A stretch of 64,000 nucleotides of DNA. Origin: Pseudomonas grandcourensis. GTDB taxonomy: Bacteria > Pseudomonadota > Gammaproteobacteria > Pseudomonadales > Pseudomonadaceae. The notes under the pieces were generated by a model. That model was not told the origin of the DNA. It made no database searches and was given only the letters and a program-made list of their open reading frames with translations. Below, piece after piece: positions 52,552-61,444 of this stretch (the first letter of the stretch is position 1; each line of letters begins with the position of its first letter). Made by a program: the position numbers and the translations under genes. The DNA lies in the NCBI RefSeq assembly GCF_039909015.1, contig NZ_CP150919.1:1464501-1528500 (forward strand). The letters run 5' to 3'.

Positions 52552-55500
52552 TCAGTCAAGTTCCAGCACCACGACGCGCTGCCCGGCGCGCACCGCCGAA
52601 CCCGGTTGCACACGAATCTCGCGCACCACGCCGGCCATTGGCGCAAGCACGGGGATTTCCATCTTCATCGACTCCAGGATCACCAGCACATCACCGGCCG
52701 CGACGCGGCTGCCGGCTTCGACCTGGACCTGCCAGAGGTTGCCGGCGATGTGGCTGTCGACGCTCTGTTGGCCGTTTTCCAGTGGTGCATCTTCGGTGGC
52801 CTCCGGGGCCAGTTCTTCACTGTCGAAATGGGCCTGACCACTGGCGATCCAGCGTTCGCGCTCGGCATTGAATGCGTTTTTTTGCTGATCGCGAAACGCG
52901 TCGATGGTCGCGGCTTCCCGGGCCAGGAACACCTGGTAATCCGCCAGGTTCAACTGACTGTGCTCGATGTTCAGGTCGAAGCGCCCGAGTGGGAAATCCC
53001 GGCGGATGCGCAGCAATTCATCGGCGCTGACCGGGTAGAAACGGATCTGGTCGAAAAACCGCAGCAACCAGGGTTTGCCATCGAACGCGGCGACTTCGCG
53101 GTAGCGGTTCCACATCTGCAACGTGCGCCCGACAAACTGATAGCCACCGGGGCCTTCCATGCCGTAGACGCACATGTAGGCGCCACCGATGCCCACCGAG
53201 TTTTCCGCGGTCCAGGTGCGCGCCGGGTTGTACTTGGTGGTCACCAGGCGATGGCGCGGATCGAGCGGGGTGGCGACCGGTGCGCCTAGGTAGACGTCGC
53301 CCAGGCCCATCACCAGATAGCTGGCGTCGAACACCGTGCGCTGTACTTCATCGAGGTTCGGCAGGTCGTTGATGCGGCGGATGAACTCCAGGTTGCTCGG
53401 GCACCACGGCGCGTCCTTGCGCACCGTAGTCATGTATTTTTCGATGGCCAACTGGCACGCCGGGTCGTCCCAGGACAGCGGCAGATGCACGATGCGCGAG
53501 GGTACTTGCAGGTCCTTGGCGGCGCACACGGCGTCCCATTCGCCAGCGACGATGCCGAGCAGGTCGGACAGCGGCAGTTGTTCGGGTCGGTAGTGGATTT
53601 GCAGGGAACGGATGCCAGGTGTCAGGTCGATCACGCCGTGCAGGTCTTTGCTTTCCAGCGCCTGCATCAGGGCGTGGGCGCGGAAGCGCAGGACCAGATC
53701 GAGTTCCGGGGCGCCGATTTCCAGCAGCAGGTGGGTGTCGCCGGAAAGGCGCGCCACCAACCGCGTATCGTCCTGCCCAATGTCCAATACAACAGGCGAC
53801 ACAATTCCCTGTAGGAGTGAGCTTGCTCGCGATTGCGGTGTTTCAGTCACAGAGATGTCGGATGTGATGCCGTCATCGCGAGCAGGCTCACTCCTACAGG
53901 AGGGATCCCATTTCAAGGCCAGGGTGCGGGCGGTCTTGAGGTCGACGGGGGAGAACTGCACCTTGTCCCCAGCCTTGAGCTGCCCCAACTGCCAAAGGTC
54001 CGCCTCGATCACCGTAACCGGGCACACGAACCCGCCAAGGCTCGGGCCATCCGGGCCGAGGATCACCGGCATGTCACCGGTAAAATCCACCGCGCCGATC
54101 GCATACGGATTGTCGTGGATGTTCGACGGATGCAAACCGGCTTCACCACCGTCGGCACGCACCCACTCAGGCTTCGGCCCGATCAGGCGAACGCCGGTGC
54201 GGCTGGAGTTGAAATGCACTTCCCACTGCGTGGCGAAGAAGGTGCCGATGTAGTTTTCCGTGAAGTATTCCGGCGCACCGTGGGGGCCGTAGATCACCCG
54301 AATCCGCCGAACTGCCGGCAACTCGGTAACCTGCTCTCCAGCCAGTTGCCGGCCGGCACTGCGGTCATTCAGGGCTGGCAGGTGCAACACATCGCCGGCT
54401 CGCAATGCGCGACCGCCGTGACCACCAAACTGGCCGAGGGTGAAGGTGCTTTTGCTGCCCAGATAGTCCGGCACTTGCAGGCCGCCACGCAGGCACAGAT
54501 AGCTGCGGGCGCCCGCGCCGGCAATGGTGCCGAGGCTGAAGGTGGATCCTGCGGCGACCAACAGCGCAGTGTTCATCGGCACGGCTTCACCGTTGAGCAA
54601 CAATGGAATCACCGCGCCAGTCACCGCCACCACCGCTTCGCAATTGAAGCGCAGCAACGGCCCGCTCATGGTGACTTCCAGCGCCGCCGCGCCTTCGTCA
54701 TTGCCCAGCAAACGGTTACCCAGACGCAGCGCCTGACTGTCCATCGGCCCCGATGGTGGCACGCCGACCGCCCAGTAACCGAGACGTCCCGGATAATCCT
54801 GAACGCTGGTTTGCGTACCGGCGCTGAGTACCTCGAATGTGTTGGCCTGATAGACCAGTCCTTCCAGGCAACGGGTCCAAGGCTGGCCGCTGGCGAAAGG
54901 CGCATCGAGCAGAATTTGCCGCAGGTAATCGCGGTTGGTTTCCACGCCGTAGAGCAGACTGGCCCCCAGCGCCTGATGCAGATCCGCGGTAGCCTCTTCG
55001 CGAGTCGGCGCCCAACTGATGACCTTGGCGATCATCGGGTCGAAGTAGGGCGGGATCTCGCAGCCAGCCTCGACCCAGGTGTCGATGCGCAGCTCAATGC
55101 CATTGGCCACCGGGAAATCCACGGCGGTGAGCAAGCCCGGGCTCGGTTGAAAGTCGCGGCCCGGATCTTCGGCATACAACCGTGCCTGGATCGCATGGCC
55201 TTGCGGTTTCAAACCCTGTACCAGATCGCTCAGGGGCGGCAGATCGCCGGCCGCCAGTTGCACCATCCAGCGCACCAGATCGACGCCCCACACCTGTTCG
55301 GTGACACCGTGCTCCACCTGCAAACGGGTGTTCACTTCCAGGAAGTAGAAGCGCTGGGCCTTGCTGTCGAACACAAACTCCACGGTGCCGGCGCTGCGGT
55401 AATTCACAGCCTTGGCCAGTTTGACCGCCGCCGCGCACAACTCATCGGCCATGCCGTCGGGCAGGTTCGGCGCCGGGGTTTCTTCGAGGACTTTCTGGTT

Positions 55501-56199
55501 GCGTCGTTGCACCGAGCAATCACGCACGCCGAGGGCGATCACTTCACCGTGACCGTCGCCGAACACCTGCACTTCCAGGTGCCGGGCGCGCTGGATGTAC
55601 TTCTCGATGAACACTCCGGCGTCGCTGAAATTGTTCTGGCCCAGGCGCTTGACCGCTTCGAAGGACTCGCTCAAATCGGCCGCGCTACGGCACACGCGCA
55701 TGCCGATGCCGCCACCGCCGGCGGTGCTCTTGAGCATCACCGGGTAGCCGACTTGTTCACCGGCCAGCAGCGCGGTATCGAGGCTGTCGAGCAGTTCGGT
55801 GCCTTCGAGCATCGGCACGCCGTGTTGTTTGGCCAGGGCGCGTGCGGTGTGTTTGAGGCCGAACACCCGCAGTTGTTCGGGCGTCGGGCCGATGAAGGCA
55901 ATGTTGGCGGCCTCGCAGGCTTCGGCGAATGCGGCGTTTTCCGAGAGAAAGCCGTAGCCGGGATGGATCGCGGTGGCGCCGGTGGACTTGGCGATGGCGA
56001 GGATCTTGTCCACCGCAAGATAAGTTCCAGACGCTGCACCTTCACCGAGGCTGTGGGCATCATCGGCTTGCAGGATGTGCAGGCTGGCGGCATCGGCTTC
56101 GGAGTACACGGCAACGCCCTGCACTTGCAGCTCCCGCAAGGTCCGCAGGATGCGGCAGGCAATGGCGCCACGGTTGGCAATCAGGACTTTTTCGAACAT
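52552..56199 (-). CDS. Guanidine (urea-type) carboxylase with in-frame REP insertion
   Basis: This 1215-residue biotin-dependent carboxylase has a biotin carboxylase domain (1-450, ATP loop STAGGGGIGM), AHS2/KipA-like and AHS1/KipI-like halves of the carboxyltransferase (about 470-765 and 800-1030), and a C-terminal biotin-carrier domain with biotinyl-Lys in ESMKME. Genes of this type are annotated as urea carboxylase, but those behind guanidine riboswitches and next to DUF1989 proteins act on guanidine. Residues about 765-797 (starting SCRSEPARDDG and ending SRASSLLQG) are encoded by a whole REP pair, inserted without frameshift between the two AHS domains. Confidence 0.93.
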   Translation of the reverse strand: MFEKVLIANRGAIACRILRTLRELQVQGVAVYSEADAASLHILQADDAHSLGEGAASGTYLAVDKILAIAKSTGATAIHPGYGFLSENAAFAEACEAANIAFIGPTPEQLRVFGLKHTARALAKQHGVPMLEGTELLDSLDTALLAGEQVGYPVMLKSTAGGGGIGMRVCRSAADLSESFEAVKRLGQNNFSDAGVFIEKYIQRARHLEVQVFGDGHGEVIALGVRDCSVQRRNQKVLEETPAPNLPDGMADELCAAAVKLAKAVNYRSAGTVEFVFDSKAQRFYFLEVNTRLQVEHGVTEQVWGVDLVRWMVQLAAGDLPPLSDLVQGLKPQGHAIQARLYAEDPGRDFQPSPGLLTAVDFPVANGIELRIDTWVEAGCEIPPYFDPMIAKVISWAPTREEATADLHQALGASLLYGVETNRDYLRQILLDAPFASGQPWTRCLEGLVYQANTFEVLSAGTQTSVQDYPGRLGYWAVGVPPSGPMDSQALRLGNRLLGNDEGAAALEVTMSGPLLRFNCEAVVAVTGAVIPLLLNGEAVPMNTALLVAAGSTFSLGTIAGAGARSYLCLRGGLQVPDYLGSKSTFTLGQFGGHGGRALRAGDVLHLPALNDRSAGRQLAGEQVTELPAVRRIRVIYGPHGAPEYFTENYIGTFFATQWEVHFNSSRTGVRLIGPKPEWVRADGGEAGLHPSNIHDNPYAIGAVDFTGDMPVILGPDGPSLGGFVCPVTVIEADLWQLGQLKAGDKVQFSPVDLKTARTLALKWDPSCRSEPARDDGITSDISVTETPQSRASSLLQGIVSPVVLDIGQDDTRLVARLSGDTHLLLEIGAPELDLVLRFRAHALMQALESKDLHGVIDLTPGIRSLQIHYRPEQLPLSDLLGIVAGEWDAVCAAKDLQVPSRIVHLPLSWDDPACQLAIEKYMTTVRKDAPWCPSNLEFIRRINDLPNLDEVQRTVFDASYLVMGLGDVYLGAPVATPLDPRHRLVTTKYNPARTWTAENSVGIGGAYMCVYGMEGPGGYQFVGRTLQMWNRYREVAAFDGKPWLLRFFDQIRFYPVSADELLRIRRDFPLGRFDLNIEHSQLNLADYQVFLAREAATIDAFRDQQKNAFNAERERWIASGQAHFDSEELAPEATEDAPLENGQQSVDSHIAGNLWQVQVEAGSRVAAGDVLVILESMKMEIPVLAPMAGVVREIRVQPGSAVRAGQRVVVLELD
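53809..53899. repeat. REP pair inside the carboxylase coding sequence
   Basis: CTGTAGGAGTGAGCTTGCTC and its inverted copy ending CACTCCTACAG are separated by about 40 bases. The same arrangement occurs between genes elsewhere in the window; here it is open in the carboxylase frame. Confidence 0.92.
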
Positions 56200-56243
56200 G
56201 GCATAACCCCCGGAGGCGATGGCGCATCAGCCTCGACTGGGAT

Positions 56244-56291
56244 GCGGGCCGTCCCGCAGTTTTTCTTGATGCACCGGGGCCGTCCCCGGTG
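56244..56291 (-). promoter_or_regulatory. Guanidine-II (mini-ykkC) riboswitch before carboxylase
   Basis: On the minus strand two hairpins with ACGG loops follow each other: CACCGGGG-ACGG-CCCCGGTG (56291-56272) and GCGGG-ACGG-CCCGC (56257-56244), with a 14-base linker. Paired stem-loops with ACGR loops are the defining features of guanidine-II. The element ends 44 bases before the carboxylase ATG at 56199, so it can control translation of this gene separately from the operon promoter. Confidence 0.88.
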
Positions 56292-56325
56292 AAAAATCAG
56301 TTCACTTCGCAACACTGCCGATCGC

Positions 56326-56416
56326 CTGTAGGAGCGAGCCTGCTCGCGAAAGCGTCGGCACATTCAAAATGGATGTACCTGACCCTCCGCCATCGCGAGC
56401 AGGCTCGCTCCTACAG
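56326..56416. repeat. REP pair upstream of guanidine-II element
   Basis: CTGTAGGAGCGAGCCTGCTC and its inverted copy lie between the second DUF1989 gene and the guanidine-II riboswitch. With the riboswitch they fill the 304-base gap inside the operon. Confidence 0.9.
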
Positions 56417-56503
56417 TTGGGATGCGGTGTATTTACTTCTTGAGGCACTGGCCGGAACGGGCCTGACACAGGGCAAACAACCAACGCCGCAACCGCGAAA
56501 GTT

Positions 56504-57145
56504 TCAGTTCCATACCAGTAGCTCCGCAGGAGTGGGGTTGTAGGCGTTGCAGGGGTTGTTCAGTTGTGGGCAGTTGGAGATCAGCACGATCACGTCCATC
56601 TCGGCCCGCAGGTCGACGTACTTGCCCGGTGCCGAAATGCCGTCTTCGAAAGTCAGCCCGCCGTCTGCGGTGACCGGTACGTTCATGAAGAAGTTGATGT
56701 TCGGCCCGATGTCGCCCTTGCCCAGGCGGCCATCGTGAGCACAGGCGCGCAGGTAGTTGTCGCGGCAGCTGTGCATGTAGCGTTTTTCCAGGGCGTAGCG
56801 CACGGTGTTGCTCTCTTGTGCGCAGGCGCCGCCCAGGGTGTCGTGACGCCCGCAGGTGTCGGCGACGATGGTCAGCATCGGCTTGCCGAGGTTGGAATAC
56901 AGCACGCTGCCAGTGCTCAGGTACACGCTGTTCTGCCGACGCAGGGTGCGCTGCACGTCGTAGCGCTCCCTGGGGTTGGCAACGCTGTAGAACAAGGTGT
57001 CGACAGCCTGGTTGCCCTCAAGGTCGAGGATGCGCAGGGTCTGGCCGGCCTTGACCTCCATCAGCCAGGGTTCGCCGGCGGGGATGGTGGCGCGGTAGAC
57101 GGCCGTTTCAGGCGACTGTGGAACGGTGGCGATTGCGAGTGACAT
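56504..57145 (-). CDS. DUF1989 protein UAAP2, carboxyguanidine deiminase subunit
   Basis: This 213-residue protein starts [17 protein letters not shown], after GAGGA. The zinc/active-site motif is [19 protein letters not shown]. The family was named urea-amidolyase-associated protein 2 and was later shown to form carboxyguanidine deiminase (CgdAB) with UAAP1, converting carboxyguanidine to allophanate. It lies 11 bases after UAAP1. Confidence 0.9.
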   Translation of the reverse strand: MSLAIATVPQSPETAVYRATIPAGEPWLMEVKAGQTLRILDLEGNQAVDTLFYSVANPRERYDVQRTLRRQNSVYLSTGSVLYSNLGKPMLTIVADTCGRHDTLGGACAQESNTVRYALEKRYMHSCRDNYLRACAHDGRLGKGDIGPNINFFMNVPVTADGGLTFEDGISAPGKYVDLRAEMDVIVLISNCPQLNNPCNAYNPTPAELLVWN

Positions 57146-57156
57146 GGCAGCGATCC

Positions 57157-57882
57157 TCAGGCAAACAAACGGTCGGTGTTGATGAAGCCGCGCTCGTTTT
57201 CCGGGCGCGAGGTGCGGCAGTGTTCGGCGACGCTGGCGTCGGCGTTCATCCAGCTGAGCTTCAGCGGTTTCGGTGCATATTCCGGCGCTGGGTCCATCGG
57301 GTGCTGCAGGGCTGTTAGCACCACCAGGGTGTCCATCGGCGCGTACAACTCGATGTAGTCGCCAGCCTTGGAATTGCCCTCGACGAAATGGAAGCGCCCG
57401 GCCTCATCGACGTTCACGCGGCTGAACAGGTTGAGGGTCATCAGCAGGTCGGACAGGCCCAGCCCCCACTTGCCCAGTTCCACCAACAGGTTGTCGGTAC
57501 CGTTGCGGAAGAAGCCGTTGCGCAGTTCCTGATAGCGCCCCGCGCCGTACTTTTGCGCCACTTCTTCAGCGCAGAGCACGCCGCCCAGGCTGTCGCTCCA
57601 GCCGCAGGTGTCGGCGGTGATGGCGGCCAGCACGCGGCCCATGTCCGAGTACAGGCAGTGGCCGGTGGTGAGCTTGGCGGTGTGTTGGCATTTGAGGCTG
57701 TCGGGCAGGTTCAGGCGTTCGGTTTTTTCATTGGCGTTGAGCAACGTCAGGCTGACGTTGGCGCCGCCACGCAGATCGGTCAGGCGCAGCAATTGGCCGC
57801 GTTTGAGCACGAAGGAACGATGGCCGCCACCGGGGAGCATTTCCTCGGCGAAGGGCGGGAACAGTCGGGTCGAATCAGTCAT
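57157..57882 (-). CDS. DUF1989 protein UAAP1, carboxyguanidine deiminase subunit
   Basis: This 241-residue protein starts at the ATG at 57882. It carries the same motif as its partner: [18 protein letters not shown]. It forms the other half of carboxyguanidine deiminase. Together they let the carboxylase product be hydrolysed to allophanate. It lies 13 bases after the ABC ATPase gene. Confidence 0.9.
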   Translation of the reverse strand: MTDSTRLFPPFAEEMLPGGGHRSFVLKRGQLLRLTDLRGGANVSLTLLNANEKTERLNLPDSLKCQHTAKLTTGHCLYSDMGRVLAAITADTCGWSDSLGGVLCAEEVAQKYGAGRYQELRNGFFRNGTDNLLVELGKWGLGLSDLLMTLNLFSRVNVDEAGRFHFVEGNSKAGDYIELYAPMDTLVVLTALQHPMDPAPEYAPKPLKLSWMNADASVAEHCRTSRPENERGFINTDRLFA

Positions 57883-57895
57883 GGGCAAAACCCTC

Positions 57896-58684
57896 TCAAG
57901 CGGTTCGAAGTGAGCCCGCCAATTGCACTGGCAGGGCGTCGACGGCGGCACGGTGGGTGCGGCGGTCGCTGTTCAAAGGGATGTCGTAGGTGATGCGTGC
58001 GCCATAGCGGCCGGGTGCATGCGGGTCGAGGCGGACCTTGTCGAACACCAGCAAGCGTGTGCCGAGGCTGAAGCCTTCGGACAGGTCATGGGTGACCATG
58101 AACACCGTCAGTCGGGTCTCGCGCCACAGGTCCAGGAGCAAGGCGTGCATGTCTTTGCGGATGCCCGGGTCGAGGGCGCCGAACGGTTCGTCGAGCAGCA
58201 ACACCCGCGGCTTCATGATCAGCGCCTGGGCAATGGCCAGCCGTTGTTGCATGCCGCCGGAGAGCTGCGCCGGGTATTTGTCCAGTGAGTGGCCCAGGCC
58301 GACTTTGTGCAGCAGCACCGAAGCCTGTTCGCGGGCCTCTTTTTTCGCGCTGCCGAACAGACGTCCAAGCAAACGCGAACGGGGTAGTTCAAGGCCGAGG
58401 GCGACGTTGTCCAGCACGCTCAGATGGGGGAACACCGAGTAGCGCTGAAATACCACGCCACGGCTGGCGTCCGGTTCAGCGACCAGCGGTTGGCCGTCGA
58501 GCAGGATCTCGCCGCGACTGGCGCGTTCCTGGCCGAGCAGCAGGCGCAGGAAGGTCGATTTGCCGCAACCGGAGGCACCCACGAGGGTGCAGAACTCACC
58601 TTCGTTGACGGACAGGTTGAGGCCTTCGAGCACGACCTGATCGGCGTATTGCTGCCAGACGTTTTTCACCGTGATGAAGCTCAT
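57896..58684 (-). CDS. ABC importer ATPase, TauB/SsuB type
   Basis: This 262-residue ATPase has Walker A GASGCGKSTF, the ABC signature LSGGMQQRLAIAQAL, Walker B RVLLLDEPFGALD and the switch His in VTHDLSEG. It energises uptake through the adjacent permease. Its start overlaps the permease stop by four bases (ATGA). In this operon the substrate is probably guanidine or a relative. Confidence 0.92.
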   Translation of the reverse strand: MSFITVKNVWQQYADQVVLEGLNLSVNEGEFCTLVGASGCGKSTFLRLLLGQERASRGEILLDGQPLVAEPDASRGVVFQRYSVFPHLSVLDNVALGLELPRSRLLGRLFGSAKKEAREQASVLLHKVGLGHSLDKYPAQLSGGMQQRLAIAQALIMKPRVLLLDEPFGALDPGIRKDMHALLLDLWRETRLTVFMVTHDLSEGFSLGTRLLVFDKVRLDPHAPGRYGARITYDIPLNSDRRTHRAAVDALPVQLAGSLRTA

Positions 58685-59496
58685 TTGGCCGCTCCTTCAT
58701 ACCAGGGGAACGCGTGGCGGGTCAGCTGCTTGAGCCCCCAATCCATCAGCCAGGCGAGCAGGGTGATCCACACCACGTAGGGCAAAATCACGTCCATCGC
58801 CAGGTAGCGGCGCACCAGGAAAATCCGGTAGCCGAGACCGTCGGTGGAGGCGATGGCTTCGGCGGCAATCAGGAACAGCCACGCCGAGCCGAGCAACAGT
58901 CGCAGCGAGATCAACAGGCGTGGCAGCAGTTGCGGCAATACCACCCGCAGCATCAGGGTCCAGGTAGACGCGCCGAGGGTCTGGGCCTTGATCAGCAGCT
59001 CCACGGGAATTTCCCGGGCACGCTGTTCCAGGTCACGGGCCAGCGCCGGAGTAATGCCGATCACGATCAGCATCACTTTCGACAACTCACCCAGGCCGAA
59101 GACGATGAACAGGATCGGCAGGATCGCCAGCGGTGGCACCATCGACAGCACGGTCAGCAAGGGTGACAACGGCGCACCGAACAACGGCAGGGTACCGGCG
59201 GCGATGCCCAGGCACAGCCCGGCCAGGGCGCTGATGCCCAGGCCAATGGCCAGACGCTGCAGGCTGGACGCCGTGTCCTGCCAGAGCAGGTATTCGCCGG
59301 TGCGGCTGTCGGCCACGAAGGCCAGGCGTTTCACCGCGTCGGTCATCTGCACGGCGCTGGGCAGCAGCTTGTCGTTGGGGTTGTCCGCCAGTCGCTCGGC
59401 CGAGCCCATGAAGTAGGCGAACAGCACCAAGGCGAACGGCAGGATCACCAGCAACAGGCGACTCGGGCGGTCCGGGTGACGGTTGATCAGGCGCAT
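58681..59496 (-). CDS. ABC importer permease, TauC/SsuC type
   Basis: This 271-residue protein has about six helices (LLLVILPFALVLFAYFMGS at the N-terminus) and the inner-membrane coupling motif EIPVELLIKAQTLGASTWTLM. It forms the channel of the importer with the ATPase and the binding protein. Confidence 0.92.
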   Translation of the reverse strand: MRLINRHPDRPSRLLLVILPFALVLFAYFMGSAERLADNPNDKLLPSAVQMTDAVKRLAFVADSRTGEYLLWQDTASSLQRLAIGLGISALAGLCLGIAAGTLPLFGAPLSPLLTVLSMVPPLAILPILFIVFGLGELSKVMLIVIGITPALARDLEQRAREIPVELLIKAQTLGASTWTLMLRVVLPQLLPRLLISLRLLLGSAWLFLIAAEAIASTDGLGYRIFLVRRYLAMDVILPYVVWITLLAWLMDWGLKQLTRHAFPWYEGAAK

Positions 59497-59511
59497 GGCC
59501 AGTTCTCCTGA

Positions 59512-60579
59512 TTACAGCTTGGCGTCGGCGGCCATCTGCACGTAACTCGGGTCGAAGCGCAGCTTGAGGTTGCCCTTGTCGCCGCTGGTCACGCCGTTGG
59601 CGAAGGCCATGCCGACCGCGCTGGTGTCCTTGGCGCCTTCGCCTAACAAGCCGTGCTGGAAGGAGAACTCGGCGACCTTGCGCATGGTTTCCGGCAGTTG
59701 CTTGCTGGTGCTGAACGCCAGGGCTTCTTTCGGAGAGGCGAACAGCTTGGTGGTGTCCAGTTGCGCCTGGAAACCCGCCAGGTCGGTGCCAGAGGCTTTG
59801 GCCATGTGCTCCAGGGCGGCTTTGCTGGCGGCGTTTTTCGCGTTCATCAATTCGACGACCTCGAACCAGGCGCCGGTCAATGCTTTGCCCAGGGCCGGGT
59901 TGTCTTTGAGTGTGGCGCTGTTGACCACCATCATGTCCATGATTTCGCCGGGGATCTGGCTGGAGTTGAACACCTCGGTCACCGCAGGCTTGGCCTTGAT
60001 GTCCGAGAGCATCGGGTTCCAGGTGGTGACGGCGTTGACCTGATCGGTGTTGAAGGCGGCCGAGATATCGGCGTCGGAGGTGTTGACCACTTTCAGGTCT
60101 TTCTCGGTGAGGTCCACCGAATCCAGGGCCCGTGCCAACAGGTAGTGGGAGACCGACAATTCCACGAGGTTGACGTCCATGCCCTTGAGGTCGGCGACCT
60201 TCTTGCCTTCACCCTTGAGCACGATGCCGTCATTGCCGTTGGAAAAATCGCTGACGATCAGCGCAGTGCTGTCAACGCCGCCAGCGGCCGGAATGGTCAA
60301 CGCGTCCATGTTGGTCATGGTGCAACCGTCGAACTGGCCGGCGGTGTACTGGTTGATGGATTCGACATAGTCATTGAGCTGTACCACGTCGATCTTGATG
60401 CCGTACTTCTTCGCCCATTTGTCGACGATGCCTTGGCTGCCGGCGTATTCCCAGGGCATCCAGCCGGCGTAGATCGTCCAGCACACGCTGAAGTGGTCTT
60501 TTTGTGCAGCCTGGGACGAGAAGCTCACGAGGGCGGCGAATGCAGCAGCGAGCAGGGCGGGTAAACGAAGCTGGGACAT
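59512..60579 (-). CDS. ABC importer periplasmic binding protein, NMT1/TauA type
   Basis: This 355-residue protein starts at the ATG at 60579; a signal peptide ends VSFSSQAAQ. The NMT1/TauA-like fold is visible (VCWTIYAGWMPWEYAGSQGIVDKWAKKYGI, QYTAGQFDGCTMTNMDAL). It captures the substrate for the permease. Being the first gene after the riboswitch, it is under direct guanidine control. Confidence 0.92.
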   Translation of the reverse strand: MSQLRLPALLAAAFAALVSFSSQAAQKDHFSVCWTIYAGWMPWEYAGSQGIVDKWAKKYGIKIDVVQLNDYVESINQYTAGQFDGCTMTNMDALTIPAAGGVDSTALIVSDFSNGNDGIVLKGEGKKVADLKGMDVNLVELSVSHYLLARALDSVDLTEKDLKVVNTSDADISAAFNTDQVNAVTTWNPMLSDIKAKPAVTEVFNSSQIPGEIMDMMVVNSATLKDNPALGKALTGAWFEVVELMNAKNAASKAALEHMAKASGTDLAGFQAQLDTTKLFASPKEALAFSTSKQLPETMRKVAEFSFQHGLLGEGAKDTSAVGMAFANGVTSGDKGNLKLRFDPSYVQMAADAKL

Positions 60580-60637
60580 GGTGGTTCTCCAGTTGATCAA
60601 GGACGGACAGGAAGGCAGCGGCACCGCTAACGGTGGC

Positions 60638-60735
60638 TTGTCTCCCGGGCTTTTGTCCCGCCGTGTAACCTCAACTGGAGGTCGCCAACTCTCGGACCAG
60701 TCACTCGCGATTGCGAGCCGGAACCCTAGTCAGCC
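60638..60735 (-). promoter_or_regulatory. Guanidine-I (ykkC) riboswitch
   Basis: The minus strand shows the conserved segments in order: CTAGGGTTCCGG, a stem CTCGC-AATC-GCGAG, GACTGGTCCGAGAG, then ACACGG and GGGACAAAAGCCCGGGAGA. This is the guanidine-I aptamer. It lies about 60 bases before the binding-protein start and should turn the whole operon on when guanidine is present. Confidence 0.95.
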
Positions 60736-60787
60736 ATTGCAAATTGTGGTGCCGCGAACCTGTAGTGACTCCTGCACGGTTTTACTA

Positions 60788-60805
60788 AAGCGAGAGGCGT
60801 GCCAA
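60788..60805 (-). promoter_or_regulatory. Sigma-54-type promoter of the guanidine operon
   Basis: On the minus strand TTGGCACG-CCTC-TCGCT matches the -24/-12 pattern TTGGCACG-N4-TTGCW with one mismatch; the GG and GC are 10 bases apart. It lies about 50 bases before the riboswitch. Clustered GGTGC/GCACC half-sites at 60880-60895 could be enhancer sites for NtrC. Confidence 0.6.
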
Positions 60806-61022
60806 GTTGGCCCGAGCGCTCTAGCGTGGGGGACAGGGAGGTCGACGGTGTTGATTGGAATGACGCACTGCCTTGTGATGGTGCGCTGGTGCACCGCATT
60901 GGAACCTGTCCGCCGCTGATCAGAAGGTGGGTGCAACGTCGCACTTGGCAGGGGATTTCCAGTCAAAACAGGTGTAAGTCGGTGTGTGCCGACTGCTGTC
61001 ACAGGTCTTTACGGAGGCCGCC

Positions 61023-61277
61023 ATGTTGCGTCGATTGTTGTTTGGTGCCGTGCTCGGTCTCGGATTGTCTGGCTGCTACTACTACGACGGTCCTGCCGAC
61101 CCCTACGGGGGATCTTATTACTACCCCGGCTACTACTCGCCCTATTACTCCGGTTACTACGGTCCGCGTTATTACGGTGGCTATCGCTCCTATTACTACG
61201 GTGGGCACGGCTATCACGGTGGGGGGTATCACGGAGGTGGATATCACGGCGGTGGATATCGCGGTGGCCACCGTTAA
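61023..61277 (+). CDS. Small Tyr/Gly/His-rich lipoprotein
   Basis: This 84-residue protein starts at the ATG at 61023 after CGGAGG. A signal peptide with lipobox LSGC is followed by a low-complexity part rich in YY pairs and YHGGG repeats (GYHGGGYHGGGYHGGGYRGG). It is very like the next gene in layout and may be its paralogue. The role is unknown; low-complexity Tyr/Gly proteins are often surface-exposed. Confidence 0.78.
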   Translation: MLRRLLFGAVLGLGLSGCYYYDGPADPYGGSYYYPGYYSPYYSGYYGPRYYGGYRSYYYGGHGYHGGGYHGGGYHGGGYRGGHR

Positions 61278-61444
61278 TCAGGGCGTGAATGAATGAAAAA
61301 CCTTTCATCGGCCAGATGTTTCTACTTGTTTCAAGGACGCACCAGATTCCGAATTCGGTGTCTGATATTTCGACAGTCACCGAACATTTGACTGTCGCCT
61401 GCCAGCGTCGCTGGTGTGGTTTACCCGCGGTCCAGGAGGCCGCT

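Noticed and set aside
53833..56292. Long open frame antisense to the carboxylase
   Set aside because: Shadow frame; it even runs across the REP and riboswitch, which speaks against coding.
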